NCBI GenBank assembly: GCA_946811185.2
Contig: OX328108.1
Location: 37,818,493-37,882,492 of the forward strand
From: Hippopus hippopus
Taxonomy: Eukaryota; Mollusca; Bivalvia; Cardiida; Cardiidae
Direction: 5' to 3'
Length of the DNA stretch: 64,000 bases
The notes beneath the pieces are model-generated. The model was not told where the DNA came from and did no database searches. It worked only from the letters and a program-made list of their open reading frames with translations. Positions within the stretch are counted from its first letter, which is position 1. Each line of letters starts with the position of its first letter. Of this stretch, positions 1 to 12,500 are shown in pieces. The position numbers and the translations under genes are program-made.

Positions 1-1440
1 TTTGCTTATCATTGTGACTGATTGTATTGCTCTTACAATGCACGATGAATTATGACTTATTATTACTGAACATGTTTTGTAAGACTGAGAAACTAAATAA
101 GTAGCAAAACTTCAACATTTTCTAAAATTTATTTTTAAAACTAGAAAAATGTCCTGTACGTAGATTTTGTTAACCTTGATTATTTTACTCCATTAAGGAA
201 TAAAAATCTGTGAAATTTTAAGTTTAAATGTATTATTCAGCATAGCAAACATGCACAAATTCATAAAGATTAACAACTAGCACTGTATTTGGTATAATAT
301 CTGTTTGCAGTTGCTCTTTGTATATATTCCTGTTGCATTTCTTGTTGGAAATTGCATATTCTTTATATTTTTGGAGTGCAAATTATGTTTTCTTGTTCTA
401 CATAATCATATCTGTTCCATTTGTTTGTCAAACATGGAAAAACATGGCAAAACAAAGGGCTAAAATGTGTTTGATGATGATGATATATACAAAATGTCCT
501 GTCCGTAGAAAATTTGGTTTCGTTTCTATGTGAAATTTTATGAACACATAATTTCATGAATAATTTGCAATTACTAGAAAACTATATATCATTGGAATCG
601 TATTTTTTTATAGTTTATCATAAGATCTATCATTTTCCACTCATGTTAACTGTATTTTAGACATTGCAAACAATATGAAGTAAGATAAAAAATATCTCAT
701 GAAAAAAGGAATAAAACAGGGCCAAAAAAAAATGTTTCAATGATTTTCACAGTTAAATGCTTGTAAATAAGGCAGTTAAATACCAGATCTTTCAATTAAA
801 AGTTTAAAATTTTATGTTTCTGTTAAATAGCATTGAAAATGAAGCTTTAAAAAGCATATGTGTATTTCATATTTTTACTCCAATTTTGAGAATAATTGTG
901 GAAGCAACTTCTTAGCAAATAAGTTTCTGTTTACAAAATATGTAAATTATGAAACCTTGAATCATACTGGAATAGAAAAACATGAAAAATAGTCGAAAAA
1001 CATACTTTGAAAATTACACAAATTGGCATCTGATCTTGGCTGAGGCGAAGAGCGTAATTCTTTGTGAACTTGAAATTATGTAAAATCTGATCTGACTGCA
1101 TATTTTTGGGTATCAGAATTTGATGTTAATCATTTATTTTCCATCTTCAAGTTACATTTTATTGGATACTTGGCTGAATTTAGGGATAAACTCTCAAATT
1201 ACAGGTGACATTTCATTTTTTTTTTTTTTTGTTTTTAAATTGGTGTGTTGCAAGAGCTAGTCCAAATCCTTGCTTGTTACAGAGCCTCATTATTTGCATT
1301 AGCCTCAAAGATTAATTTTTGTCAAGCCCTATAAACCTAGGGAAGAAAGCTTTTGATAAAAGATGGGCAAAAAAAAAAAGAGAGAAAATGTCTATAAAGC
1401 TTATTTTTTAAACCCTTATATTCAAACTTGAAAAATAACA
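1..1440. other. AT-rich DNA without recognisable gene
   Basis: Very AT-rich, with short homopolymer runs, for example T at 1219-1230 and A at 1370-1380. No open frame resembles a known protein, and no structured repeat was recognised. Short frames here are chance. Confidence 0.6.
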
Positions 1441-1452
1441 AACCCAATCAAT

Positions 1453-1680
1453 TAACTCCTTATTAAACAATTATATGTTTTCAAGACCCTGAGGAAGAAG
1501 TCTTATGAAAATGATGTGGACAAAAGAAAAAGTGGTGGTAATTAGCTCTTTTTTTCCTTTTCCAACAATGTTTTCTATCCTCTCTAAGACAAATACCATC
1601 ATTGCAGCTATACTTGATTTGTTATCTGCAACTGCTTACATTTTTGATCTTCTGGTAAAGGGTGAAGTCACATTTTTTTT
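1453..1680. repeat. Old member of the TTAA-flanked MITE family
   Basis: Keeps the family order: an AACTCCTTATTAAACAAT-like end, GACCCTGAGGAAGAAG, a core with TTTCCTTTTCCAACAATG, and a TCTGGTAAAGGGT-like end. Several substitutions and indels relative to the copies at 26921 and 59956. Confidence 0.6.
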
Positions 1681-1834
1681 TTCACAATTTTAGAATTTTG
1701 TCATCTGATAAAGAATCAATTAACTGCAAAGTTCCTTAGTTCATAGTTTTTAGAAGTTAAAAATTCATGAAACAATGAAGGTAAAAATTAAAACATTAGT
1801 ATGAATATTTTGTTCCCTGTCTTGTGAGTAAATG

Positions 1835-2066
1835 GTTTTACTGGTATTAAACAGTTTTCAACATTATTTCAGTTATACTGCAGCAGCCAGAACTCATTTA
1901 TGCTTCTCTGCAGTTTCTTTTACCATTTCCCTCATAATCTTCAAAACAATGATCACACGTTGCAGAGGAATGAATCCTGTCTCAATGACTATCATTAATC
2001 CTCAAAAAACTATATGCCAAGACAGGTATTTGAACCAGCAACCTCTTATTTGCGTGCATCTGCCTT
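1835..2066 (-). mobile_element. tRNA-derived SINE, degraded
   Basis: Shares CAACATTATTTCAGTTATA, a TCTTTTACCA block and GGAATGAATCCTGTC with copies at 23115, 27863 and 39228. On the minus strand the right end carries GGTTGCTGGTTCAAATACC, a good RNA polymerase III B-box-like sequence. This puts the tRNA-like head at the right and the tail at the left. Confidence 0.65.
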
Positions 2067-2384
2067 CATTTTAAATCTGCAATGGTATTTAGGCTTTCAG
2101 ATTAGGTTTAATTGGTAGTAATTACAAGTTACAGGGGTGTGATTTCTTCTCTATTCAGAAGATTTCCTCCCTTGGGAGGTGAAGCTATAGTTTTAAAACT
2201 GTCCCAGATCAGAAGGATCTGCTAAATTTACATATTTATTGTATCATGTGAGAAGGGTCAGGGCATTTTCCTCTCCAATCACATTTTATTAATCACACAC
2301 CCAAAATTAGGAGAGTTTTCTATCTTTGTTATTCAAAGTATGTATTTTGGGTACCCATGCAGAAGTGCCTCTATAAGGGCATTC

Positions 2385-2560
2385 TACTGACTGAACATGT
2401 TCTTCCCCATTTCAAAAATATTTCAGTTATATCATGACAATAATTCATCTATTTATGTGTGTCCTGTTTTCCCCAATGCAAGGCAAGAGCTCTGAAGTGC
2501 CTTACCCATGGATACTACTGAAAACCCCAGTCAATTAGGTGTAATCAAGTCCAGGATCTT
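2385..2560 (-). mobile_element. SINE fragment, second subfamily
   Basis: TTTCAGTTATATCATGACAA followed by CAAGAGCTCTGAAGTG and CCCATGGATACTACTG. The same segment order is seen at 6225-6445 and 62222-62440. Confidence 0.5.
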
Positions 2561-2726
2561 TGGATTTGCAAATACTATAAACACTGTCATCTTTGCAATT
2601 CTGCCATTTACCCATCAGCTCTTTAGAACTGATACATGCACTGTACACACAAGGGGAAAAAGGGAATGAAAAAGATCCTCAAACGAAACCCCTCTACCTT
2701 GTTCGTTTTCCAGAACATTTATATTA

Positions 2727-2975
2727 TGAGCCAAACTCTATGAAAAGAGGGATTAATGCATCTGCAAAACGTATCGACCCAGGCCAGGGATCGTATATAC
2801 ACGTGTATATACGATCCCTGCCCAAGCTGACCTTGGCCGAAACTTTTTGCTACAGGGCAATTTTCTACAGCTCGGGGGACCAGTCTACCTCATGATTCAG
2901 TCTGTTGTTAGACAAAACGAATTTTATGGATCCACAATTATATGAAGTCTTACTCCATATAATGCATCATGGAGA
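2727..2975. mobile_element. MITE with GAGCC...AAAAGGGGG ends, left part
   Basis: Left end TGAGCCAAACTCTATGAAAA, then GGGATTAATGCATCTGC, matches the ends of elements at 19003, 20079 and 27621. The right inverted terminus is lost near 2975. In the other copies the centre is a CAGGTCAGCCTG/CAGGCTGACCTG inverted repeat; here a perfect 36-bp palindrome occupies that place (2785-2820). Confidence 0.75.
2785..2820. repeat. Perfect 36-bp palindrome inside a MITE
   Basis: CAGGGATCGTATATACAC followed directly by its exact reverse complement, with no spacer and no mismatch. It can extrude as a cruciform or form an RNA hairpin. Confidence 0.95.
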
Positions 2976-3239
2976 TCCTATAACCTATTCTCCACTACAA
3001 AGCTCATTCATTTGACACTTTTGGCTTCAACATCTTCATAAACTCTAACTTCAATATCGCCCGTAAAATTACTTCTTTCCTTACTGGACTGAAAATTAAA
3101 TCAATTATTCCGTCTGTAAACAAAGTAAACAGACAAAAAGTAATTTTGATTGATTTCGATTGGGGGGAAAAAACTAAGCTTTGTGAGATGCGTATAATGA
3201 ATCCACATTTACAATAATTCATGGATAATACACAAATTC

Positions 3240-5125
3240 CCCAATGGAGCCTTCATATCGTCTAAAGATTTACGCACCTGCCGGTAACAGAGAAGTTCGG
3301 TAAATTGGACTGATATAATAAATCCATTGGATATTTCGGTTACAAGGTAAAATTTACGAAGTGTTAACGTGACGTTTTCCACTCCCAATACTTGGCACTG
3401 ATTTGTTCAATAATTTTATTTTTTACTTTCTAAATTTGTCATTTCTATTGGTTTTCAGGTATAATATTTTTGCTCTATTGCTCCTTCCATGTTGAATGAA
3501 CTGAAATTTATTATTTTTTATCACCATAACATATTTTCGATTTTCAACCACAGTTGATGAACTAAATACTAATTACCCAGTTCTACTCTTATTCCCTAAG
3601 GCACTAAGAAAACAACCTGTTTTAGGCCATTTTAGAGACATTAGTGTTAACATAGTTTCTTCCGGAAATAAAATGCCAGACTTCTAAACAAATCCTTGAA
3701 TTCTTAGAGCACCTTTTTAACCTTTTGTTGCGTGCAACCAGTGCTGATAAAGATTAAATGGCACAAAACACGCAATTTGATCTTTTACCTATACTGCTCG
3801 CTTTTCTAAAACATTCTGAACAAGGTCAACATTGAAATCACTTATATCAGGGTTTTATTTGTATAGTGAAAACGGCCATTGAATTTATGTGGCACTTTAA
3901 GGCTAAAGGTTATGAATGATCAACTTGAGAGCAGAAATTGACGTGAAAATATACTGGTGAAAATATTGCTACAAATGAAGAGATGAACTGAGTGAGATAG
4001 AGGAAAGACCTTGACAAAAACTTTGTTGCATAGGTCTTGTAAATGCGACTTTGTACATTTGTACATGTATAATAAAATATCGGCCTTTTTCCAACTGTTT
4101 TTCAAATTTGGTCGGTGCAAGACAAACCGTCACCTGCAGATTATAATGTGCTAATCAATATATCACTGACTTCTTAGGGTCAAAAATCTTATGTTCCTGA
4201 TCATATTAACACAGCTGAAAAGAATCTGTATAGACGTGTGTCTTTAATACCTGTTTTCACACCTCTAGTTACATTAAAGATAATGAATTTTCCTACAAAT
4301 CTGCTTTATTTTTAAAATTGGGTCCTTTGTAATAAGCCTCGTGGTACAACTTCTTTTCACAGCTTGTCATATATGTTACATGACATTTTGTTGAACCCTC
4401 AGTAACCAGTCGCAACGTATAATCAAAACAACAGGTTAACACACATGAAATCTAAAATTACTAGATTAAAAAAAATCAACATTTATGTATCGACAGCAAA
4501 ATTGATATAACAGGCAGATCTCTCAACAGCTTGATATGGTTGCAGACTATGAAATCACAAAAAATGCGGCACAGGTTAAAATCATTCGGTTCATGAGGGT
4601 TAAAATGACTTTTGATTTTCTTTTTTAACTCGGAATAGGTATAGAAGAATTAAATTGAAAGATCCACGTAGTTACGCCAATATCTTACTATAAGTAATAC
4701 CGTTAACCCCAAACTGCTCAGCATAACATCTGGTGTTTTAGCAGACACAGAAACTAAAGCCTGATCCTGGATCTCCCAAGTTTGATGTAACTTGAGAGTT
4801 TTTAATAGTTCATAAAAGACAGAGGGTTACACGCTGTATACCAAGTTTTTGGGGGAAAATAAAGCGAAAATGAGATATGGTGGACAAACATTATTAATTC
4901 TGGGTACTATTTAGCATACCAAGTGAGGAGCAACGGGGAAAAAAATGCCTGAAAATGTATAGAAATAAAAAAAAGACAAAATAGTTTAACAAATCAATAT
5001 TAAGTACCGGATATGAAAAACGTCAAATTGCATAAACCATGAATAATTACTGTGTTACCAAACCATAGATTTACTAAGCAAGTCCAATTTACTGAACTTG
5101 TCTGTTACCGAAATATCTGTCACCT
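3240..5125. repeat. Inverted repeat pair about 1.8 kb apart
   Basis: The segment near 3283-3312 (GGTAACAGAGAAGTTCGGTA then AATTGGAC) recurs in reverse complement at about 5083-5111 with few mismatches. The intervening 1.8 kb has no coding frame I recognise. It may be the remains of a DNA transposon with subterminal inverted repeats; outer ends and target duplications are not clear. Confidence 0.5.
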
Positions 5126-6224
5126 CGTCTGCACTCTCTCGAAAATCGTTTCCTAAGCAAACAACGAGCGACTTCCCACATAAGGTTTTCAAATTCTTAT
5201 TAGTTATCCATTTTATAGTTATGAACCTATTTTATTGACATTGATTGCTGAAAATCTTTAAACAGTTGAAAAATGTAACGAGGAATCCAGCGTTCTTAGC
5301 AACTTACATCGATCGTTGCAACTTCTTGCGCATGCTCGAAGACTGTCTATAACTGCAGGCGAAAATAAACGAAGCTGTGTCGGAAATTAATGATGTTGAG
5401 ATGACCACCACACATTTTGAGGATATTTTCACTTGTATAAGTCTTCCGATTACCGGTGACTAAATTAAGAGCTCTAATTTTGTATATACTTTGTCATACA
5501 TCAGTTTCACGGGGTAAAATATAGTTGAATTTTGAGCAATAATATTGCTTTAAATGGTATGATATAAATTCAAATGCATTTAAACACCCGCTTTGTTTAC
5601 ATTTGGCCTTTATTGTTACTTTAAGTAAAGCATTTTGATAACGAGTTAGATGCTGTGAGTTGTTTATCCATAAAAATGTAATCCTGATTTTTAACAACCC
5701 TAACAGAGAAGGCTTTTGGCAGCAATATGGGGAAAAAAAGAAAATGCTGTTAACTGGCTTTTTCTCTTTTACCTGCGATGTTTTCATCCCATTTGAACCA
5801 CATTACAGTTGTGGTCTACAATGTTTTCAATAAGGACTTGCCCGAAAATTTGCTTTCTGGTAAAGAAGTAAATGAATGTCTATCTAAAACTTGTACTGAC
5901 AACACAAAGGAAAAGCATTTGATGGAAAAAAAAGTTTGTTTTTTTTTTCAATCACACTGAAAAACCATAATAATTCCACCAAATCATTTTTTTTTTTTTC
6001 CATATGCATCTTGACCTACAGTAGTTTCATAGGAACTTTACATTGGGAATAACCAGCCCATCAGCTGCGGAGGAATCCCCCTAAGTGAAGATATTCCGTC
6101 TTTGTCCATCAAAAAAGTAGATATATTCAAGCAAAATGAAGGTGGTCGACATCTTCTCTCTTACATGTGTTTTGGCCAAACTAAAACCAGAGTCTGACAA
6201 AAATCTACCCCTTTCTGACTTGGT
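5126..6224. other. Intergenic DNA, no gene seen
   Basis: Contains one GCGCATGC element near 5330 in a locally CpG-containing stretch (5100-5400). This could be promoter-like, but no adjacent coding exon is recognised. Homopolymer T runs lie near 5940 and 5985-6000. Confidence 0.4.
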
Positions 6225-6445
6225 AATGGGTTGATTGATTGATTGAATCGTGTTTCACGCTGCTTTCAACATTATCATAGTCATACAGCGATGACACCTC
6301 TCTTATTCATGTATATCCTGTGTTGCACAAGAACTAAGCTAGGGCTCTGAAGTGTGTCAAAGGACACTCCCATGAAAAGCCCAGTGCTTCCATCCAGACT
6401 CAAAACTGGGGCCTCCAGGTTACAAGTTCCACACTATACTTGGTA
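6225..6445 (-). mobile_element. SINE with GATT-repeat tail, second subfamily
   Basis: Left end GTTGATTGATTGATTGAATC is the tail on the minus strand. It is followed by CTTTCAACATTATCATAG and AGCTAGGGCTCTGAAGTG, as in the copy at 62222. The right end GGTTACAAGTTCCACACT is tRNA-like on the minus strand. No clear target duplication. Confidence 0.6.
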
Positions 6446-6888
6446 ACGGGTGTTTATTTTCTTACTCTCTATAAAACAATGACAGCAATGAAACATCTAC
6501 ATGCAAATTTCCTCAGGTGCCTTTCTGTACTAATTTTTTAATCTGACTTCTTTTCTGACTCTTTTCTTTTGATTTGGTTGTAGAATCTGATCCTTTGAAT
6601 TTATTGATTTGTCTATGAGTAATAGACGGGTGGCCAACCATACAAAGTATCAGCTTCCCTGGAACTAGAATTGTCCCAACTGAATTGGAGCCAGTTGACA
6701 TTTTCTTACATGTGCCTGTTATCACCACTCTTCTTCAATCCTGTATGGACCAACCAAGTTATATCTTAGTTAGATAAAATTGATAGAGACAATAGGCCTA
6801 GCCCCAAACATGTTCTATATCTTTTGCACATGCCAAGATGCTGTCAATGAATACAAGCATATCCAATCAAGTATCATTCACACCAAAT

Positions 6889-8633
6889 AACAAGAGGGCC
6901 ATGATGGCCCTGAAATCGCTCACCTGAGTCATTTGACCAAACATGACCCATTTTCAATCTCTTTTGAGGTATTATGACAAACATTCTACCAAGATTTTCA
7001 TGAGTTATTGACCCAAAATGACCCACTTGCAAACTGGTGCAAGACCAACATTCTGACCAAGTTTCATGAGTATTGCATTAAAAATGAGGCCTCTAGAAAG
7101 TAAACAAGGTTTTCTAAGATTTGACCTAGTGACCTAGTTTTTGATCCAACATTACCCATTTTCAAACTCTTTCAAGATATTATCAAGACAAACATTCTGA
7201 CCAACTTTTAAGAGTTTCGGACTAAAAATGTGGCCTCTACAGCATACACAAGTTTTTTCTAAGATTTGGCCTAGTGACCTAGTTTTTGATCAGACAGTAC
7301 CCATTATCAATCACTTTTTAGATATCACTAAGACAAACACTCTGACCAAGTTTCATGAGTATTGGACTGAAAATGTGGCCTCTAGAGCGTACAAAAGGTT
7401 TTTCTAAGCTTTGACCAAATGACGTAGTTTTTGACGCGACATTACCCATTATCAAACTCTTTTGAGATATCACCAAAACAAACATTCTGACCAAGTTTAA
7501 AGAGTATCAGACTGAAAATGTGGCCTCTAGAGCGTACACAAGGTTTTTCCAATTTTTGACCCAGTGACCTAGTTTTTGACCCCACATGACCCAAATTTAA
7601 ACTCATTCAAGGTCTCATCAAGACAAACATTCTGACCAAGTTTCAAGAGTTCTTGACAGAAAATGTGGTTTCTAGAGCGTACACAAGGTTTTTCTAAGAT
7701 TTGACCTAGTGTGCTAGTTTTTGACCCGACATGACCCATTTTCAAACTCGTCTGAGATATCATCAAGACAAACATTCTGACCAACTTTCAGGAGTTTTGG
7801 ATTGTAAATGTGGCCTCCAAAGCGTACACAAGATTTTTCTAAGATTTGACCTAATGACCTAGTTTTTGACCCCACATAAGCTATTTTTTAACTCATCTGA
7901 GATATCACCCAGACAAACATTCTGACCAACTTTCAAGAGTTTTAGACTGAAAATGTGGCCTCCAGAGCATACACAAGGTTTTCCTAAGATTTGACCTACT
8001 GACCTAGTTTTTGACCCGACATGACCCATTTTCGAACTCATCCGAGATATCATCAGGACAAACATTCTGACCAACTTTCAAGAGTGTTGGACTGAAAATG
8101 TGGCCTCTAGAGTGTACACAAGGTTTTTCTGAGATTTAACCTAGTGACCTAGTTTTTGACTCGACATGACCCATTTTCGAATTCGTCCGAGATATCATCA
8201 AGACAAACATTCTGACCAACTTTTAGGAGTGTTGGACGAAAATGTGGCCTCTAGAGCGTACACAAGGTTTTTCTAAGATTTGACCTACTGACCTAGTTTT
8301 TGACCCGACATGACCCACTTTCGAACTCGTCCGAGATATCATCAAGGCAAACATTCTGACCAACTTTCAGGAGTATTGGACAGAAAATGTGGCCTCTAGA
8401 GTGTAAACAAGGTTTTTCTAAGATTTGACCTAGTGACCTAGTTTTTGACCCGACATGACCCATTTTCGAACTCGTCCGAGATTTTATTGAGTAAAACATT
8501 CTGACCAAGTTTCATGAGTATCGGACTGAAAATGTGGCCTCTAGAGCGTACACAAGGTGAAAAGTTGACGACGGACGACGGACACAGCACGATCACAATA
8601 GCTCCCCATGAGCTCTTCGTGCTCAGGTGAGCT
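6889..8633 (+). mobile_element. Hairpin-framed minisatellite array A, 145-bp units
   Basis: Head: AACAAGAGGGCC with stem AGGGCCA/TGGCCCT, loop TGA, then CGCTCACCTGAG. Body: about eleven units of about 145 bp containing GACCTAGTGACCTAG, ACATGACCCATTTT, ATCAAGACAAACATTCTGAC and GTGGCCTCTAGAGCGTACAC. Tail: GACGACGGACGACGGACACA, then hairpin GAGCTC-TTC-GTGCTC and AGGTGAGCT. The CTCACCTGAG of the head is the reverse complement of CTCAGGTGAG in the tail. Open frames of about 71 codons inside it are periodic artefacts; 145 is not a multiple of three. Resembles bivalve pearl/Helentron-type non-autonomous elements with core tandem repeats. Confidence 0.85.
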
Positions 8634-8639
8634 AAAAAT

Positions 8640-9420
8640 GAAGACCAGTATCTAAACAAAAAGATTTTCAAAAATCTAGTAGCAAAATCACTTTCAGCTG
8701 CACGAGTGGTAGGATTTTTGGGTAAAAGTTAAAATGTTACAAATACAAGCCTTGCTTCATTTAAATAAATCACCATTAATGAAAAGTGAACACTTTCTAT
8801 CCAAAACCCTTGAATATACAATACCATTCCAAGGGAGATATATGGTAGCAAACAGTCAAGACAAAAACAGGAGTTACTTGCCTTTAATTCTTATGGGCTA
8901 AACTATAGCTTGATATAACAAATAATAATAAGCAAACAAAAGGCAACCATGTTCATCACTGGATTAAAAGTATATCACAAAGTAAGAAAGAGATCAACCA
9001 AAGTATCATCTTGGCTACTCTGTAGAAAATCTAAAGTTGCAGTTTTGTGAAAGAACATCGTAGATATTTTCAATTTTTCCAGAATAAATTCTTTGAAAAA
9101 AATCTGAAGAGAGCCATGGCAGGGTTAGTAAGTTTTGTCAAAATTAGATTGTAGGTTCAGGAAAGATGTTTGGAGGAAAAAAAAAATTGACGGCTGCGGC
9201 TGCATGCATGGACAGAAGGATGGATGCACCAAAGACACAGGGCCATGATATACACTCACTGCTCAGTGAAATAATCTCCAGCACTTTGTGACAAGGTGAC
9301 CAATTAAAATTCACAAAAAGCACTAATGGGCGCATGTTTATGGCACACTTTTCCTTTCTTTGTTGGTTATCTGCTTGAAAGCCTGGTGTTGGTTGAAGTG
9401 CATCACTGTGGACCATGGAA
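8640..9420. other. Presumed LANCL 3' flank, no further gene
   Basis: AT-rich, no coding frame recognised. It ends with a decayed array-tail-like segment near 9180-9250 (ATGCATGGACAGAAGGATGG then ACACAGGGCCATGATA), similar to 19600-19670 and 26300. It should include the LANCL 3' untranslated region. Confidence 0.5.
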
Positions 9421-9423
9421 ATG

Positions 9424-9506
9424 TTATTTTGGAACACAAAATGCTGGAAACTTTGCATTCTTTGGATTCAACATGTCAGCAAGGAAGTAAATAGGGCCAG
9501 CAAGAC
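9424..9506 (-). CDS. LANCL1: LANCL final coding exon
   Basis: Two bases completing the split glycine codon, then 26 codons and TAA. Reads LAGPIYFLADMLNP and ends KFPAFCVPK. This matches the conserved LanC C-terminus (GxAGxIYFLADLL...FPAF) with a slightly longer tail than vertebrate LANCL1. Acceptor TATGCTTTCAG before GTCTTGC. It lies about 7 kb downstream of exon 7, across a Tc1-like element and a large array. No AATAAA on the minus strand was found close downstream, so the 3' UTR end is not placed. Confidence 0.92.
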
Positions 9507-12500
9507 CTGAAAGCATACAAATTTTGTATAGAAAAAATTCAAATGAGGAGCCTAGAATGGTCCTAAATCACTCACATGAGAAAATGGTCGGTTTTGGAAC
9601 TTATTATAGATATCAAGGCATACATTATGACCAACTGTAATGAGTATTTGACTAAAAATGTCACCTCTAGAATTTACGTAAGATTTTTTATTAGATTTAT
9701 CCATGTGATCTACTGTTAGACCTGACGAGACCAATTGTCACATTTGTCAAAGATATCAACAAGACAAACATTCTCACTAATTTTTCTGAGTAGTGGACTA
9801 ACGTTTTTCACTATATAAGCCCACACAAAACTTGTGGCAACTGGGGATGGGGCCATTTTTTCCCTATGGGTATCATTGAAACAAAAATTGGAAGGGTCCA
9901 TAAGATGATGCTAATCAGTGATTCAGATTGGATTCATTTTTGTACATTTTTTTCAGGTCATTTGTCCTAACTTGTCCAAAAATCTTCTGACTGATATTTT
10001 GTAACCGTTACAACACAAAGACAGAAATGACACTTACAAGCTTTCTTTAATGGTTCCTTGAAACTATTCAGTTTAAAACATGAAATATCTTTAAAAAAGA
10101 GAACCAACCGAGCATTAGAAATTCTTGAAATCAAAAAAGTGAAGCTGTCATTAATCCTTAGTTTCAGCATCTTAGTTATAAGTACTTGCTTTTGCAGAGT
10201 ACATAGATGAAGATCAGACTACAGACTGATCTTATATCTACACCAGTCCATCTGCTATGTTTTTCCAAAAAACTTATTTTAAGTCTTTTCACTAGCAGAT
10301 GACAAAGTTTTGAATTTAACCAAATTCAACTGCAGACAACAATGAAGTCAATTGTGACTGAAGAATTTAAAATAGCATACAGGAAGATAAAAAACATTAT
10401 GGAAAAAAGAAGGTTACTGATTACTCACATTTTCTCTTTTTTCTAAAATGTTTTCATGAGTTTCCTTTTTAGGGCTTCCAGCCCTTTATGTTTCTACTTC
10501 AAAATGGGTTAATTTTTTGACGACATCACCCATTTTTTTCTGTATCGGAGAAAAAAAGCCGATCGTTCCGAATCGCAGTTATTATAGGTGTGTTCAATAA
10601 GTCAGAATAAAATTTTGACTTTTTTTCGAATTGAATTTTGGAACAAGAGGGCCAAGATGGCCCTGGATCGCTCACCTGAATTTTTGAGAGGACCATAACC
10701 CATTTTTTTTGAAGTATTGAAATTTTGGAAACAAAATCATTATTTTGCCAAGTAATTTTGAAAAAGTCATCTGCAAAAATCATTTCAAAATCTGTCACCA
10801 CCCCTACAATCGTCACCACAGCCATGTTTTTGACGAATCAGAATTCTGCAAATAAATTTTGGGATAGGTCACCCAAGGACCATTTCTTGAACAAGAGCAC
10901 ATGCCTGATAGTGGCTAAAAATATTAAGTCGAACAAGAGCACCGCATGCGGGTGCCAACGATTGGCTGTTGGGTGCTGGATAGTAAGTTTAAATTCTAAG
11001 TCGAAAAAGGGGCATAATTTGGACAAAATGATTTTAGAGTTACCTGCCCTTGTTGTATGGGTTGTTCTTTCATTAGTGAACAATTATTCCAAGTTTCAAG
11101 TACATGTGTTGAGTGGAAGCCAAGATATAACATGTCAAATATTTTGCACGACGACAGCATCGCAGACGACAACAACAGGGTTATGACAATACTTCGATGT
11201 TTTCTTTGAAAACATCCAAGCTAAAAAAGGGGCATAATATAAGGATCATTTCTGTGAAATTATTTCAAAATCTGACAAGTGGTTTCAGAGAAGAAGAATT
11301 TTTAAGAATTTCTTCATGTACATATAGTGCAAATAGCCCCCCCAGCACCACAGCCATGTTTCTCGACGGATCAAAATTTCGCGAACAACTTTTCAAAAGG
11401 GGCACCCAAGGAACATTTCTGTGAAATTATTTCAAAATCTGACCAGTGGTTTAAGAGAAGAAGAATTTCAAAGAATTTCTTTAAGTCCATACAGTGCAAA
11501 GAGCCTCCCCCCCCCCTCCACTACGGCCATGTTTTTCGACGGATCAAAAATTTCGCGAACAAATTTTGGAAAGAGTCACCCAAGCAACATTTCTGTGAAA
11601 TTATTTCAAAATCTGACAAGCGGTTTCAGAGGAGAAGATTTTTAAGAATTTCTTAGAGAATTCCATTTGGTTGCCTTGGCAACCAGAGTTTTTGATGGAA
11701 TCAAATTCTGTGAACTTTTAAAAAAGGACCTCCCAAAAAACGTTCCAGCCAAGTTTGGTCCAAATTGGCCCAGCGGTTTAGGAGGAGAAGATGTTTAAAG
11801 AATTGTTGACACCACACGAGTGCAAATATTCCTCCCCCCCCCCCCACCACGGCCATGTTTTTCAACAGATCAAAATTTCGCGAACAATTTTTGAAAAGGG
11901 TCACCCAAGGAGCATCTCTGTGAAATTATTTCAAAATCTGACCAGTGGTTTAAGAGAAGAAGAATTTCAAAGAATTTCTTTAAGTCCATATAGTGCAAAG
12001 AGCCTCCCCCCCTCCACCACGGCCATGTTTTTCAACAAATTTGGAAAGGGTCACCCAAGAAACATTTCTGTGAAATTATTTCAAATCTGACAAGCGGTTT
12101 CAGAGGAGAAGATTTTTAAAGAATTTCTTAGAGAATTCCATTTAGTTGCCATGGCAACCAGAGTTTTTGATGGAATCAAATTCTGTAAACTTTTAAAGAC
12201 CTCCCAAAGAACGTTCAAGCCAAGTTTGGTCCAAATTGGCCCAGCAGTTTAGGAGGAGAAGATGTTTAAAGAATTGTTGACAACACACAAGTGCGAAGAT
12301 TCCCCCCCCCCCCCACCACGGCCATGTTTTTCGACGGATCAAAATTTCACGAATACCTTTTGAAAAGAGTCACCCAAGGAGCATCTCTGTGAATTTTTTT
12401 TAAAATCTGACCAGCAATTTCAGATGAGAAGATTTTTACAGAATTTCTTAGAAAATTCCATTTGCTTGCCATGGCAACCAGAGTTTTTTAAATTGAATCA

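Noticed and set aside
2593..2895. 100-codon plus-strand frame
   Set aside because: It runs through a MITE and its palindrome; no protein similarity.
7569..8671. Repeated 71-codon minus-strand frames (MVRMFVLMISR.. type), also at 17717-18755
   Set aside because: They recur with the 145-bp array period and end by chance; the period is not a multiple of three and nothing suggests protein constraint.
10725..11186. 153-codon plus-strand frame
   Set aside because: It lies wholly in the head region of array B.
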